Shown here piece after piece: positions 1 through 11,233 of a stretch of DNA of 64,000 bases (positions are counted from its first letter, which is position 1; every line of letters begins with the position of its first letter). The translations under genes were made by a program, and so were the position numbers. The stretch spans positions 310,001-374,000 of the forward strand of contig ML976675.1 in assembly GCA_010015655.1 (NCBI GenBank). The letters are read 5' to 3'. Source of the stretch: Bimuria novae-zelandiae CBS 107.79 (taxonomy: Eukaryota; Ascomycota; Dothideomycetes; Pleosporales; Didymosphaeriaceae). The notes beneath the pieces are model-generated. The model worked only from the letters and a program-made list of their open reading frames with translations, did not search any database and was not told where the DNA came from.

Positions 1-1486
1 CGACTGCCTTTGAAGTGGAAGCTGCATGAGTAGTCCACGGGTCAACGGGTACCAGGAAGTCACGTGATCATAGTTTTGCAGTTGCAGGTGAGGTCCGACA
101 TCTGAAGGTCTCATTTCCACGAGAGCAGGTCAGCACACCTAAAACATCTTACCCACGTCGTCGGCCACGATGCGCAGACCCAATGACACATAGAACCTAT
201 CTCTTTTGAGTCCCAGGACCTACCAAAACACGCCTCTCTGGATCCACTTTGTCCATTTCTACCTCCCCCCTCCTTTCGCCCCCTCTCACAACCCATATTT
301 TAAACTCCTCAACATGTATACCTCTCTCACTAAAGCAAGCAAACAAGCACGACCTAAACACGCCCTCCGCTCCAGCGACGACGCTGCTGCATGCAAACCC
401 GCGTAATCATCTATTTATATCATGTCAAGGAAGAAACACAGAGAGACGAATAACAGCTTCGAAAACCCGCCATCGCCCAGGCCTGTAAAAACCACTTCGA
501 CGTAACTCTAGCACCGTCCGCTCACCACGCAGCTTCGAGCGGGCCATTGCATACCTATATATATATCGACGCAACTGCCCCGTGACGTCCCCGCCACACC
601 ACACCACCCCAGCCATCAATTCCATCTCTCTGAAACGCCCACCAGACCGCCCGATCAACACCCCTCGCAGTGACGCGCAGACGCATCAATTGATCATTCA
701 GCCGCCGTGTAACCAAAGCCTGCACTCGAATCCACCCAACCTTGGATTTAAATTCGCAAGCGAAATCCAATGTCGCACAACCACCCTAGCCACCCACAAA
801 AGCACCATCTTTATCACTGGAAATTTTTCAAATTATCACCTGTAGCCATATTTTGTATTCGGGATGTCACACCATCCAAGGTTAGTAGAGTGTTGTTGGG
901 CGCTGAAAAGTTGGATGGATAGACAGGGCGAGGTGAGAACGGCGAACCGCAGATGCGCGGGAAGGTTTGTATCAGTCGAGCAGGCTACGGGTGGGAGGCA
1001 TCGCTACGACGTCACATTCTATTCGACAAGGTCGATGGCGAGAGGTAAGCTCTAGACAGCCGGACGGACTGGTGCCGGTGTGGTACCCGAGCGGGAGGGA
1101 GGCTCGTAGCGGAGCTCAATGTTTAGCTTGATGGACCGCCAGTGCCAGCTCTCACGGCGAAGTAAGCGTGAGCGCTCAAAGCTTCGTCCCATGCGCGTTT
1201 ATCAAAGGAGGTAAACAACCTGATAATCGACTTCAGCTGATCTATCGTTGAGGGAAGAATAGACAGACTGGAAGCATAGTACTCAAGGGTCCAGAGCGCC
1301 CTTTCATCGGGCTTGCTTTTGTGATACCAATATCTCGAGGCTACGCAGTGTTCTTCTCGCTTGAAAACAGACATACATCCAGCTATGCTGCGTATCCCAA
1401 GGCCCCTGGCGTCCTCACGATATGCAGCCACATGCCGCTAAGTAACGCGCAACAAAAATGATCCCACCCTTGTCCCTTTTCACCCA
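1..1486. other. Left-edge intergenic region
   Basis: No gene is recognised here. The first 850 bases are C- and CT-rich on the + strand, as in fungal promoters or untranslated regions. A 102-codon reading frame on the minus strand (1123-1431) lies 55 bases beyond the stop of the next gene. It resembles no family I know and is not called a gene. A gene may continue off the left edge, but nothing coding reaches position 1. Confidence 0.5.
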
Positions 1487-2731
1487 TCACTGCACCCCAC
1501 ACCCACAGCTAATAACCCTCACAAACCCTCTCCTCTTCCTCCCTCCCACCGGCATCTCCGCGCTCCTCCTTTCCTCTTCGTTTCCCGTCTCCGTACTCTC
1601 CCTTCGCGCCTGCCCAGACTGACTGCCCAAGCTCCCTCTGCTGCTCCTCCACTTGCGTCCGCGCCAGTACTTCACCAGCCCGACCTTCTCTTCGTCCTCG
1701 CTGTCCGAGTCCTCCCACGCGCTCATAGTGTTCTGCAGCTGATAGCTCGCGCGGTACACACTCGGCGGCGACGTTGTCGTAGTCGACGAAGAGAGGTAGG
1801 GGAAGAGGGTGGAGAGTTCCGAGGGTGTTGCGCTGTTGTGGCGGGTGGAGCGATACGATGATGTTTCTGTCACTGGGGGCGTTGTTATGTTTGCGAGGGA
1901 GCACGGTCGTGTTCTTGTTGCGGAGTGGTAAGAATGAGCTGTTGACGGTGGGGTGGTAGGAGTTGCGGGCACTGAGGCGTAGAGTGGGACAGGCTTGCGA
2001 GAGATCGGGAGGCGCTTCAAGGTCTCGAATGAGCCTGGTAGGGACGCGTTCCGTGGGCGGGAGGTCTCGGCGGATAGCCGAGGGGTGCTTTGCGAAGGTG
2101 GTGGTGGTCGCAGTGAGGAGAGCCGGATAGGCGGGTCTACGAGTTGCGCTGACGATATGCGACGTGATCTTCGTTTGGGCGATGTGGATGTGCGCATATC
2201 TTTATTTGCTGGAGATGTCTCTCCCTTCTGGGTCGGGTCCGCCAGTGTGAAGCTCTGAGTCGTAGGGGTGAGCGGCGGGGTGGCTTGTGCCGGAGACGAT
2301 AGAACAATGGTCTTTTTACATGCTTCGCATATTCCAAGTGTTGATGTTATTGACCCTTTGCACGTTTTGCAGATAGCCACGGTAGTAGATTCTGTAACCG
2401 GGAGCTGAGGGCGCTGTTGTGTAGGGAAGCCAAAGTCGAATCGAGGACTATCTTTGATCGAAGGTACTCTGGGAGATGAGTGTGGGTCGTAGCTCTTGAT
2501 GATATCTAGTACAGTTGCACTGGAGAAACGCGACTGCTGAGTTTGACGTCGACTTGTACTCCACATAGTGTCTCGTCTGCGTGCATTTTCGACGGCCCGC
2601 TTCTCATATTCATCCCATACATGCTCAGTGTTCCCCGGTGTAGATGGTGCAGTACGCGGGTTTTTGAAGGGAGAAGTTGTTCGAGCGAGTGGTGAGGGAT
2701 GCTGCGGAGTGAATGTCATGGCAGCAGACAT
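1487..2731 (-). CDS. Hypothetical disordered protein with a CxxC-x10-CxxC motif
   Basis: This is a 414-residue protein, counting from the ATG at 2731. The frame stays open upstream to 2875, but only through a GTG and hydrophobic sequence with no coding character, so the internal ATG is preferred. Most of the chain is Ser/Thr/Pro-rich and probably disordered. The ordered part is a zinc-ribbon-like element with Cys 121, 124, 135 and 138 (ICKTC ... ICEAC). A basic patch with KYWRGRKW lies near the C-terminus after an acidic DSDSEDEE stretch. The family is not recognised. The Cys pairs suggest metal binding, and the acidic and basic tail could mediate protein or membrane contacts, but no function is assigned. 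A 5'-UTR intron is possible, since a TTACATCAG acceptor-like site lies just upstream of the ATG. Confidence 0.7.
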   Translation of the reverse strand: MSAAMTFTPQHPSPLARTTSPFKNPRTAPSTPGNTEHVWDEYEKRAVENARRRDTMWSTSRRQTQQSRFSSATVLDIIKSYDPHSSPRVPSIKDSPRFDFGFPTQQRPQLPVTESTTVAICKTCKGSITSTLGICEACKKTIVLSSPAQATPPLTPTTQSFTLADPTQKGETSPANKDMRTSTSPKRRSRRISSAQLVDPPIRLSSLRPPPPSQSTPRLSAETSRPRNASLPGSFETLKRLPISRKPVPLYASVPATPTTPPSTAHSYHSATRTRPCSLANITTPPVTETSSYRSTRHNSATPSELSTLFPYLSSSTTTTSPPSVYRASYQLQNTMSAWEDSDSEDEEKVGLVKYWRGRKWRSSRGSLGSQSGQARRESTETGNEEERRSAEMPVGGRKRRGFVRVISCGCGVQ

Positions 2732-4768
2732 TGCCGCAACGCACCAATTGTAAGCTGATGTAATTTTCGGCCACAGAAAATGATAGACAAACCAGTAGTG
2801 TGGGACAGGAAAGCTGACCAAGTGCGATAAGACTGATAACACAATAGGGCCTGCCACGATTATATACATACACACCCAACCAGCGGACTGGAGCCAAGGG
2901 GTGAGACATATTGTTTATCTAGTACCGGCTGGCTAGAGCTACGGTGAAAAGACTGGGGTTGAGTTGCCAGGGCTAGCGTCACATAGAACCAATGCCTTGG
3001 ATTCGTGTTTTGTGTACTCGGTGAAGAGATCTCGGCGACGGTACCCTCGATTTGATGTGTCGCAACACCATGTAGTCCAATGGGACGCAGGGCTTGTGAC
3101 CCAAGTGAATAGGCGAGCAGATCTGAGCAAGGGATGGTGGACTTGTCAGATGTCTGTAGACTCGAACCTGGCGATGGCGCCTGTCGGGAAACGCTCTCAA
3201 ACAACAGGCGCTGTCGTCCATCTGGTCATGCATGTCATGCTACAGCGCCATAGGCGAAAACAACGGGAAAATTGAAGCTCACCAGTGCCACGGGAATGCG
3301 GGAGAAAACTGCAATGCGTCCGGTGATGCAGCTAGAAGAAGGTAGTCGTCGCGCAAGGCGCTGTGGGAGGTGGTAGCGCTGAATCGTAACACAGCATCAC
3401 CTGGAATGCAACTTCCTCGTCCCCGCCCCACCATAAATAAACACAAAGTAATTAGTAAGAGCAGACGTGGTGGCGATCTCCTGGTAATTCAGACCAAGAA
3501 ATGTTTGCGAATAAAGTTCAAAGAGTGCTTGAAATTCGACCTGGCTGATGGTAGAAGTCTAACGCGGAGTGAAGACAATAAGGGAGTAAGCGAATTCTAC
3601 CAGGGAGGGTTGACAACACGCCTACCTTCGTGCAGGTCGCGAGCGTTGCATCGTCGGAACCGTAGCGCATATTCGTCTCAGCCACCGATCTCATCTTGGT
3701 CACAGCCTGCAGCTGTGCTTCGGAAGGTGTATCGATAACAGAATCATGTTTGAGGTTCCAGAAAAGAGGCAACGCAGAACATCGTGGACGTGGTGCAGCT
3801 GACGGAGACTTTTCAGGAAGGCGTTTTGCGCCCAGGGTCGCGGCTTCCTCCTGCGCTCATGGGTGGTTTAGCTGGTGGCTGTGTAGACTGTGCGTAATAT
3901 GAATATATTATAAATGGCTTTTTCGGCCCTGATAGCCCGTGAGTTGTTCAGTGTTGGCAGGGAGGCTCTTCAAGGGAGCACTTGAACCGCTCGAAGGCGG
4001 GGGCGGGCGACCGCCAACAACTGCACATGTGCGCTTTCCAGGTTTAGTTACTCAGCTACGGCTTTACCTGCAATGCTAAGTGGCCTACGACGGCTATTGC
4101 GCACTGTAATTCTAATCAGGTAGTTCGCGACGTTCCTGCGTCTTCATAGATAACTTCAAATAGCTATGCCGGTGAAAACGGCGGGTCACGTGAGATTACG
4201 GGCGCCTGGGCAGGCTCACCTCCAGAGAGTTACTTCGCAATCGAACAACGCACTCACAACTTTCCCTACGCGCTCAGCCCCAAGCCTCTACCGTTCATCC
4301 CATGCCAACCCTCTCCCCTACCACCCACTCACCAAACCGCCTCCATCCCAACTTCCACGCATTCCCATCTGGGCATCCAAACAGTCACACCTCACCACAC
4401 ACGTCCCACGACCTCGCTCCCCGGGTCGCCTCATTCCCCAACCCGGGTCGTGGGGAGAGTGTGGTGACTGAGAAATGTCTTGGACGGCGTCGCACACCCA
4501 CGCGCCGCCCGAAAGCGGCAATAGGACATGTACGTCGGGCTCGATTGGGCCTGTGTGAGGACGGTTTGGGAGGCGGCAGCGGCGGGGAATGCGATTGGGC
4601 GCGAGACATGGCGGGTACTGGTTTGAGGCGGAGAGGGCGGATAAGAGATGGTAAAAGGTTCGTTGATGGGAAGGGGCGGTGGTGACAAGAGAAGATGCTG
4701 CCAAGGTGACGACGACTTCACATGCGCATGCCACGTCTGGAGCCGTTTCGCTTTGCGTCTATTGTTAC
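2732..4768. other. Intergenic region, about 2 kb
   Basis: No convincing gene is visible on either strand. Frames here are short, overlap each other and lack coding bias. The segment holds the promoter of the minus-strand gene to the left. Its right end is the 3' flank of the CAB2 homolog. Confidence 0.5.
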
Positions 4769-5923
4769 CTAGCCGCTCGCCTGCGGTTGTCTATCGCGCG
4801 TCTGTTCTATGTATTTTGTATGCATGGCCTCAATGGCCGGGATGATGAGGGACTCAATCTCTACGGCGGGCTCGCCCTTGGGCACCGCGTGCTCGGTCTC
4901 GAGCAGCGACTGCGATGGCTCAGACGCGGCTTCCTTTGCGGACAGATCCGCAGAGCCGACGAGCGAAGGTACGCCCGAAAAGCTCTTGGTGCGTCTGTTC
5001 GCCGGGACGCGGATCCACTTCTCCGAGAAGCCTTCCATCTTGGACACGAAAACGACCTCCCACTTGCGCGTGTTTAGCAGGTTGCCAATGACGAGGTGGT
5101 GTGAGTACTTCTCCAGCGCATACTTGGCCTTCTTCACGAGTATGGAGGGGTCCGTCTCCAGCTTGAAGCTCACGATGATGCCGTCCGGGGCCCAACCGTC
5201 GACGAGCTGCTTCAGGAACTTGGGCACGGGCTCGAGGTCAATGACCAGCTTCCTGCCCTCAGTGCGGGCTGCGGCCGCGGGCGCAGTGCCGTCGCTGCTC
5301 TCGTTTGTCACTGCGAACTCCTCGTTGGACTGGATCTTGTGCTCGACCATGCGATCGCGGGGCACGAAGAAGTCGGACACGGCGGCGGCGAGGTAGAACA
5401 TGGCGCGCGGACCCAGCGGGCGCATGAGCTGGGCGACCTCGCGCAGGTCCCACAGGTACTCGGTGATGGTCACAAAGGAGAGAATCAGCAGGCGGCCCTC
5501 ACGCTTGACTTGGGTGTACTGGCGCAGCACCTCGAGCATGTCCTGCTGGTGCTGCTCGTCGACGACGACACGGCCATCCTCGTCGCGCATGTAGTCGAGG
5601 AAGGAGCGCGTGTTGTGCGAGTAGTGGCGCGAGTAGGGCAGCAGCGAGAACTGGCGGTGCAGGAAGATGACGGCGTAGCCATGGCGGAGGAAGTACTCGG
5701 CGCTCGTGGCCCCGCGCGTGCCGGCGGAGAAGTTGTCGATGTAGCGCACCGTCTGTGCCTCGAGCGGGACCGTAGTGCCCCCGGACGTGACGAGCACGAC
5801 GCGGCGACGGTCGTGGTCGTGGCGGGCGATGAACTCGCGGGCGAGGGTGACGTTGGCCGTTAGGTCCTTGGGCGGCGGCTCGTTGGAGAAGTAGTCGCGC
5901 TCGGCCTGGCGGGCGTCGGCCAT
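4769..5923 (-). CDS. CAB2: Phosphopantothenate--cysteine ligase (PPCS)
   Basis: A 384-residue single-exon enzyme that joins 4'-phosphopantothenate to cysteine, the second step of coenzyme A synthesis, normally cytosolic. Eukaryotic family hallmarks are visible: VLVTSGGTTVPLE at about residues 44-56, then RYIDNFSAGTRGATSAEYFL at 60-79, FLHR at 87-90, and the mid-domain LAAAVSDFFVPRD. The last holds the Ala-Ala-Ala-Val-Ser-Asp nucleotide/phosphopantothenate loop. GIIVSFKLETD and VIGNLL follow, as in the family. The frame extends upstream to 6037 only through a TTG, so the ATG at 5923 (MADARQAERDYFSNEPPPKD) is chosen; it gives a length close to the fungal family. The C-terminal 60 residues are variable and end in an IESLIIPAIEAMHTKYI helix. 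The gene is divergent from the Zn2Cys6 gene. A second CoA enzyme, the CAB4 homolog, is encoded 9.5 kb away on the same strand. Confidence 0.95.
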   Translation of the reverse strand: MADARQAERDYFSNEPPPKDLTANVTLAREFIARHDHDRRRVVLVTSGGTTVPLEAQTVRYIDNFSAGTRGATSAEYFLRHGYAVIFLHRQFSLLPYSRHYSHNTRSFLDYMRDEDGRVVVDEQHQQDMLEVLRQYTQVKREGRLLILSFVTITEYLWDLREVAQLMRPLGPRAMFYLAAAVSDFFVPRDRMVEHKIQSNEEFAVTNESSDGTAPAAAARTEGRKLVIDLEPVPKFLKQLVDGWAPDGIIVSFKLETDPSILVKKAKYALEKYSHHLVIGNLLNTRKWEVVFVSKMEGFSEKWIRVPANRRTKSFSGVPSLVGSADLSAKEAASEPSQSLLETEHAVPKGEPAVEIESLIIPAIEAMHTKYIEQTRDRQPQASG

Positions 5924-6374
5924 GCTGCGCGGTGTGCCTAGACGTGCTGATGCTCGAGAGCGCCCACTGTAGTGACTGCACAATTCAGCATCGTCCTGCT
6001 GCGAGGGGCAGCTGCGAGCGGGTGGGGCACCTGCCAAAAGACGATCAGCGAGCGGCTCCTTCCCTCATTCGGCGTCAACGCGCTAACGAAGCACGGCCAT
6101 GTCATCATAGCAGTCATGGAACCCGTCGCCGTATGCTTCGCACCTTCCACTCCGCCAGCGGCGTGCGGAAAGCCGTCGGGCGCCTCTCCTCACATACGGC
6201 GACAGCGCGCAAGCGGCTCGATATGTAGGTAGACATGTAATCTTCCCAGCATCCTCTCGCTCGGGTTGCTGGGCCAGCCAAACGGGCCTCGTCTATGGCG
6301 TAGCATGATCACGATGCGCAGGCACCTCAGATTCGCAAAGCCAGATTCCATTCTCCCCACTTCCAGAACCCATC
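5924..6374. promoter_or_regulatory. Divergent intergenic promoter region
   Basis: This 451-base spacer separates the start codons of the CAB2 homolog (-) and the Zn2Cys6 gene (+), so it must hold both promoters. I see no clear TATA element or specific operator. Confidence 0.5.
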
Positions 6375-7464
6375 ATGTCGTTCTTTCAACCTCATCCGCC
6401 AGATGGCCATGCTAAAATGCCCATTCCGCGCCTCGACAGGCCCAGGGAGCCGCCGCCGCCCAAAAAAGCCCCGGCGGCATCCCAGGGCCGCGTCTCGCGG
6501 GCGTGCATGGGCTGTCGGGCGCGGAAGATCAAGTGTAATGGAAAGCGACCGAAATGCCAGAACTGTACTGAAAGCGCGACACTGTGCGTCTACATGGCCA
6601 GTCGCAAAAACCGCCTGAAGACGTTTGTGCCCTTGTCAATATGCTCCCACTTGCCCCACCGCTGACGCTGTCAGCGCCACCGAGCACAACCAGGACATGC
6701 TGCAGCTGCTGCAGGAGCTGCGCGCAGACGTGTCGGCCCGCGAGCAGCAGCGCATCGACAACATAGTTGCTAGTGTAAGTGTGCAGTCCTAATAACTCAA
6801 GACAGCGTTCTCACCCCTAGCCAAGACCCAAGAAGATGTCGCCGAAGCCGCGTCCTCGCTCCAAAGAAGCCCGGACAAGGGCCGCGACGAAGACGAGGAC
6901 GAAGACGAGGGCGGAGCTGAGGGCGAAGGAGAAGGAGAAGGCGAGGCCAATGTCTCAGCAGAAGTGGGTTCCAACGAGGACTTAGACAACATGAACGAAG
7001 ACCTCATGCGCACCGAACAATCCCGTGCCACAGGGTACATGGGCAAGAACACGGAGACCCAGTGGCTCCGAAGAGTGCATCGCGAGGCCGACTCTGCGGG
7101 CCCTCCTTCCCAAGGGCCATACGGTCCTCCTGGGGACTCCTCACAGGCCCACGACAAGCGTGTAGAGGCCATGCACCAACGTCATGACAAGACCCCGATT
7201 CTGTCCATGGATACAAGCAGCTGCAGCTTTTATCTGGATGAAGACCCTCTCAACATAGACTTCTTGGTGGACGCCTACGAGCTCCCGCCCTTTCCCATAG
7301 CAGAAAACCTGTTCAAATGCTACATGAGTACCGTGCAGAACTCGTTTCCCTTCCTCTCCGGGAAGCTTTGGAGAAGGTCAAGTCGGATGTTGCGACAGCA
7401 GAAGCGGAGACATGTGCGGACCGCTGGTACAGGAACAAGAGCGAAATCCGCGAGAAGGATGTAG
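6375..7464 (+). pseudogene. Truncated Zn2Cys6 transcription factor
   Basis: The N-terminus carries a complete binuclear zinc cluster with Cys 44, 47, 54, 61, 64 and 71 (spacing C-x2-C-x6-C-x6-C-x2-C-x6-C), then a basic linker ASRKNRLKT. Exons are 6375-6622, 6675-6772 and 6821-7464. Intron 1 has a CTGAC branch site. Intron 2 has a consensus GTAAGT donor at 6775, but using it shifts the frame and gives a stop at 6983-6985. The less typical donor GTGTAAG at 6773 keeps the frame. The middle-homology region begins normally (ELPPFPIAENLFKCYMSTVQ, then NSFPFLS) and stops at about 7357. Family members continue for several hundred residues after this motif. Here the frame runs into non-homologous basic sequence and a stop at 7464. 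The locus is therefore read as a factor that lost its effector half, although the DNA-binding domain could still be made. Confidence 0.75.
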
Positions 7465-7652
7465 GAGATCTGTGAGTTGCTATTATGTAGCGTCAAAAGC
7501 TCGGCAACTGACGGGTAGATAGGCCTCCACGCTGCGAGTGCTCCAGCCCATGTAGCTTCTACGGGGTCACGGCGGTCCTTGCGCCCAAGCGGAGGAAGCC
7601 GAAGACTGCGGAGGAGATCTTCTCGAGATACAAGTGGGATGAAGGCGACTGA
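7317..7652 (+). CDS. Orphan 3' gene fragment fused to the broken transcription factor
   Basis: In the frame +1 to the transcription factor, sequence after about 7357 becomes clearly coding. Exon 7317-7471 and exon 7523-7652 join through a 51-nt intron (GTGAG donor, CTGAC branch point, GATAG acceptor) and end at a TGA. From the ATG at 7317 this gives 94 residues. They include REALEKVKSDVATAEAE, CADRWYRNKSEIREKDVGDL, then PPRCECSSPCSFYG with four Cys, and a basic end RRKPKTAEEIFSRYKWDEGD. The family is not recognised. Residues before the junction overlap the transcription factor frame and may not be native. The simplest reading is the surviving C-terminus of another gene brought next to the factor by a deletion. 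A short independent gene is the alternative. Confidence 0.45.
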
Positions 7653-8201
7653 GCGCATACATTCAGCATCCGGCTCTGCGTGATGCCGGCTTCTGGTGCA
7701 CAGAATGTGAAGTGATAGACGCTCTAGGAAAGGACAATAGGATCGAGGAAAGAGGGTATTGCAATGGAGAGATAGACAGCCTACATCATAGCAGAATCAG
7801 TTTGTATAAACGACCTAGCAAGACGATCGCTCTTTGAAATATTTGCAGTCTCATGAGTGAACTGCCTCCAGTGGGGACGAGGCTGGTTGGGGTTAGCGCA
7901 TGCGCCAAGCGGCTGACTAGTGCACGGGTGCGCTACTCTTCCGCGACTGCGAAGGCATGCCCTTGAATGAACATTTAACAAAGCCGCGCTCGCTCATCTC
8001 GACAAGCACCTCACCTTTCTCTTTCCCCCACTTTATGCGTAGTGAGATCTGAATTTACAATCCGTCGAATAACTAACATTGAACCCCGAGAGCGCGAACT
8101 CGAGCCTCGTTTGCTCATCTGCGTCCACGCTCAATCCACCGCGCTATTGAACAGCGCGCGAACCGTCCAGCTCACAGCGAAACACCCACCTTTCCGCCAC
8201 A
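7653..8201. promoter_or_regulatory. Intergenic region and Spt5 promoter
   Basis: No gene is seen. The last 200 bases before the Spt5 start are CT- and CA-rich, ending TTTCCGCCACA before the ATG, as expected for a fungal promoter and leader. Confidence 0.5.
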
Positions 8202-11200
8202 ATGTCTGACTACGAGTCCGATGGCGAGGACTTCAATCCTCAGCCAGAGGTCGACGAGGATGATGTTGCCCCAAGCGATCCCAGGCCTGCCGCCGCCGAC
8301 GATGACGAAGATGACGCCCCGGCCGCCGTCCCCCAGCGCAACAATGCCGATGATGACGAAGAAGAGGATGAAGAGGGCGGCGAAGAAAACGACGATGAGC
8401 AGGATGACGACGACGAAGAGGATGATGAAGACGACGTCGTGGTAGGGCGAGCTGCGGCCACCTTGCGGAATGCGCTGACTTCAGACAGGCACGACCAAGG
8501 AAGAAGAAAAGGCCCCGACGCAACATGTTCATTGAGGAGGAGGCCGAAGTCGACGAGGACGAAGATGAGGAGGAGGAGGGCGACGACGACATCGGCGACG
8601 AAGTCCATCCAGACGACCTGCTCGAAGCAAACCCGGCCGACCTCGACGACCGCCACCATCGCGAGCTGGACATCCAGCGACAGGCGCAGCAGAACATCGA
8701 TGCAGAGGAAATGGCTAGGCGAATGGACGAGAAGTATCGGCGCCGCGAAATGATGAGTGCCCGCCGAGCAGCGACAGGCGCCATCCCAGCAGCCCAACCC
8801 ACCGTCGACGACCCCCCCATCTGGGTCTTGAAGTGCCGCCCAACCAAAGAGCGCGAGGTGATCTTTTCTATCATGAAGCGAATCGACGAAAAGATCCGCG
8901 CCGGCCAACCATGTGGCGTCGTTTCGGCCTTTGAGCGCGGAAGTGTCATGCCGGGATACATCTATGTCGAAGCCAGCACGAAACAGGATATGCTCGAGGT
9001 GGTCGAAGGTGTCATTCACCTCTTCTTGGGAACCCCGCCAGCTTCTATCAATGTCAAGGAGCGACCGGATCTTCTCCGCAAGCGCAGGCGCACACCGTTG
9101 GAAGAGGGCAAGTTTGTGCGCATGACTCGTGGTCTGTACAAGGGCGATCTTGCCAAGATCTATGAAGTCAACGCCAACGGTCTTGACTGCACTGTGCAGC
9201 TTGTTCCACGTCTGGACTATGGCGTGAACGAAGACGCAAACGCCGCCGAGAGCGCGAAACGCAAGCGTCCCTTTGGTCGTGTCGTAGATCGTCCTCCACA
9301 GAAGCTGTTCAATGATGTCGAAGCAAAGAAGCGGCACATGAAGCATCTCACCATGGTTGGTTCAGGCAGCCAGAAGATCTACAATTACAAAGGCGATGAC
9401 TACATCAACGGCTTCCTGATCAAAGAAGTCAAGATCAATCATGTTTCCGCCGAGAGTGTAAACCCACGCATGGACGAGCTGCAATACTTTGCCGCCCCTG
9501 CCGAAGACGGCACAGGCGGCATAGATCTTTTGGCAGTTCAAGCCGCGCAGAAGGCTTCGCAATCAGGGTCTAGTTTTGTCCACGGGGATAGCGTTGAGGT
9601 CTACGACGGCGAACAGAAGGGTCTGCGCGGTATCACCGTTACCTCAAAAGGTGACATCGTGACAATCCGCGTCACAGAAGGAGAACTCAAAGGCCGACAA
9701 ATCGATACGCCCGTGCGGACTCTCCGAAAGCTATTCCGCGACGGTGACCACGTCAAAGTCATTGGTGGAAGCAAGTATATCGATGAAGTTGGTATGATTA
9801 CGAGGATCAAGGACGACAAGATTACGCTGCTCTGCGATTCGACGCAAGAAGAGATCACTGTCTTCAGCAAAGATTTGAAGCGCGCGGCAGATTCGGCCAC
9901 ACTTGGACAGGATTCACCGTTTGATCTATACGATCTGGTGCAGATTGAGTAAGTGCAACCCCTCTCCAGTCTTGACCAATACTGACTATGTAGTGCCTCA
10001 ACCGTGGGTTGTGTCATTCGGGTCGATCGCGAAGTCCTACGTGTCCTGGACCAGCAAGGGAACGTCCGCACACTTCTGCATACCCAAGTCTCTAATACCG
10101 TTGGGCGTAATAATAGAGCCGTTGCTACAGACCGGGACGGTTCAGAGATCCGAAACGACGACACGGTCAAGGAGCACGGTGGAGAGAACCGGCAAGGGAA
10201 GGTTATCTACATCCACCGCGGCCAGCTATTCATACAGAACCGAGAACTGGTGGAGAACGCCGGTGTCTTCGTCACTCGCAGCACGAACGTTGTCACTATG
10301 GCTGCAAAGAGCGGTCGCGCCCAAGCCGGTGGGCCAGACCTGAGTGGTCTCAATCCCGCTCTTCAGCAACCGAACGGTGGTCTCGGCGCGTCAATGGCTC
10401 CGCCACCAACACGGTCGTTTGGACGTGATAGGATGATCGGGAAGACTGTCACAATCCGCAAAGGTCCCTACAAAGGTCTCCTGGGGATCGTAAAGGACAC
10501 CATGAACGACGAAGCGCGCATCGAGCTCCACACCAAGAACAAGCAAATATCGATCAAGAAAGACCTCTTGACTGTCAAGGATCCTGTGACAGGCAACAGC
10601 ACGGATATCGGCGGCGGCAAGTTCCCGAACCGCTCTCGTGGCGGCTATGGTGGTGCTACGCCTTACAACGGCGGCGGTCGAACGCCCGGCCCTAGCTGGG
10701 GCGGAGGTGCTCGGAACGGTCCGTCCTGGGGTGGTGCCACGCCAGCTGCGAACTCAGGAAGCCGCACGCCCGGCTGGGGTTCAGGCGCAGGTGGTCGGAC
10801 GCCCGGCTGGGGCGGCGGCGGCGATGGCTCTCGCACTTCCTACGGCGGTGCGACGGCTTACGGCGGCGCAACCTCCTACGGCGGCGCGACTGCGTACGGC
10901 GGGAACGATGGCTCGGGCACCTCCTACGGTGGTTTCGCTCCTGGCGCTCGCACTCCTGCGCCCGCATGGGGCGCGGGAGCTTCGTCCACCTCAAAGTCCA
11001 ACCTCGCTGCCCCCACTCCGGCCGCGTACGCTGCGCCTACGCCGGCCGCGTATTCGGCTCCAACCCCCGGAGGCTATGGAGCGTACAGTGCTCCTACGCC
11101 GGGAGGCCCGCCGCTCGATGCGCCCACGCCGGGCAACTACAATGCTCCTACGCCGGGCGATTACTATACAACGCCGGCTGCGGCGCCGACGCCCGGGGCT

Positions 11201-11233
11201 TGGGGCGGTGATGAGGATCCCCGGTACGATTAG
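8202..11233 (+). CDS. spt5: Transcription elongation factor Spt5
   Basis: Exons 8202-8441, 8489-9948 and 9994-11233 join in frame to 979 residues, close to the usual fungal length. Spt5 pairs with Spt4 to form DSIF, which clamps RNA polymerase II (and I) during elongation in the nucleus. The N-terminus is very acidic (Asp/Glu runs, residues about 5-80). It is followed by the conserved ARPRKKKRPRRNMFIEEEAE, another acidic block, and the NGN domain (about 189-285, PPIWVLKCRP to FLGTPPASINV). KOW motifs follow: GKFVRMTRGLYKGDLAKI, GDSVEVYDGEQKGLRGI, GDHVKVIGGSKYIDEVGMI, a YIHRGQLFI segment, and KTVTIRKGPYKGLLGIVKD. The tail has Gly/Tyr-rich YGGAT repeats (about 782-895), then a C-terminal repeat region of about 80 residues built on APTPxxY-like units, the presumed kinase and capping-factor platform. 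Both introns are short with typical signals. The 3' flank has a T15 run at 11380. Confidence 0.97.

Noticed and set aside
1123..1431. 102-codon minus-strand frame
   Set aside because: No similarity, no start context and no splicing support; left as noncoding.
5339..5863. 174-codon frame antisense to the CAB2 homolog
   Set aside because: The minus strand carries the conserved enzyme; the plus-strand frame reflects high GC content only.
8240..9346. 368-codon frame antisense to Spt5
   Set aside because: It is a shadow of the acidic Asp/Glu coding sequence, giving poly-Ser, with no domain of its own.
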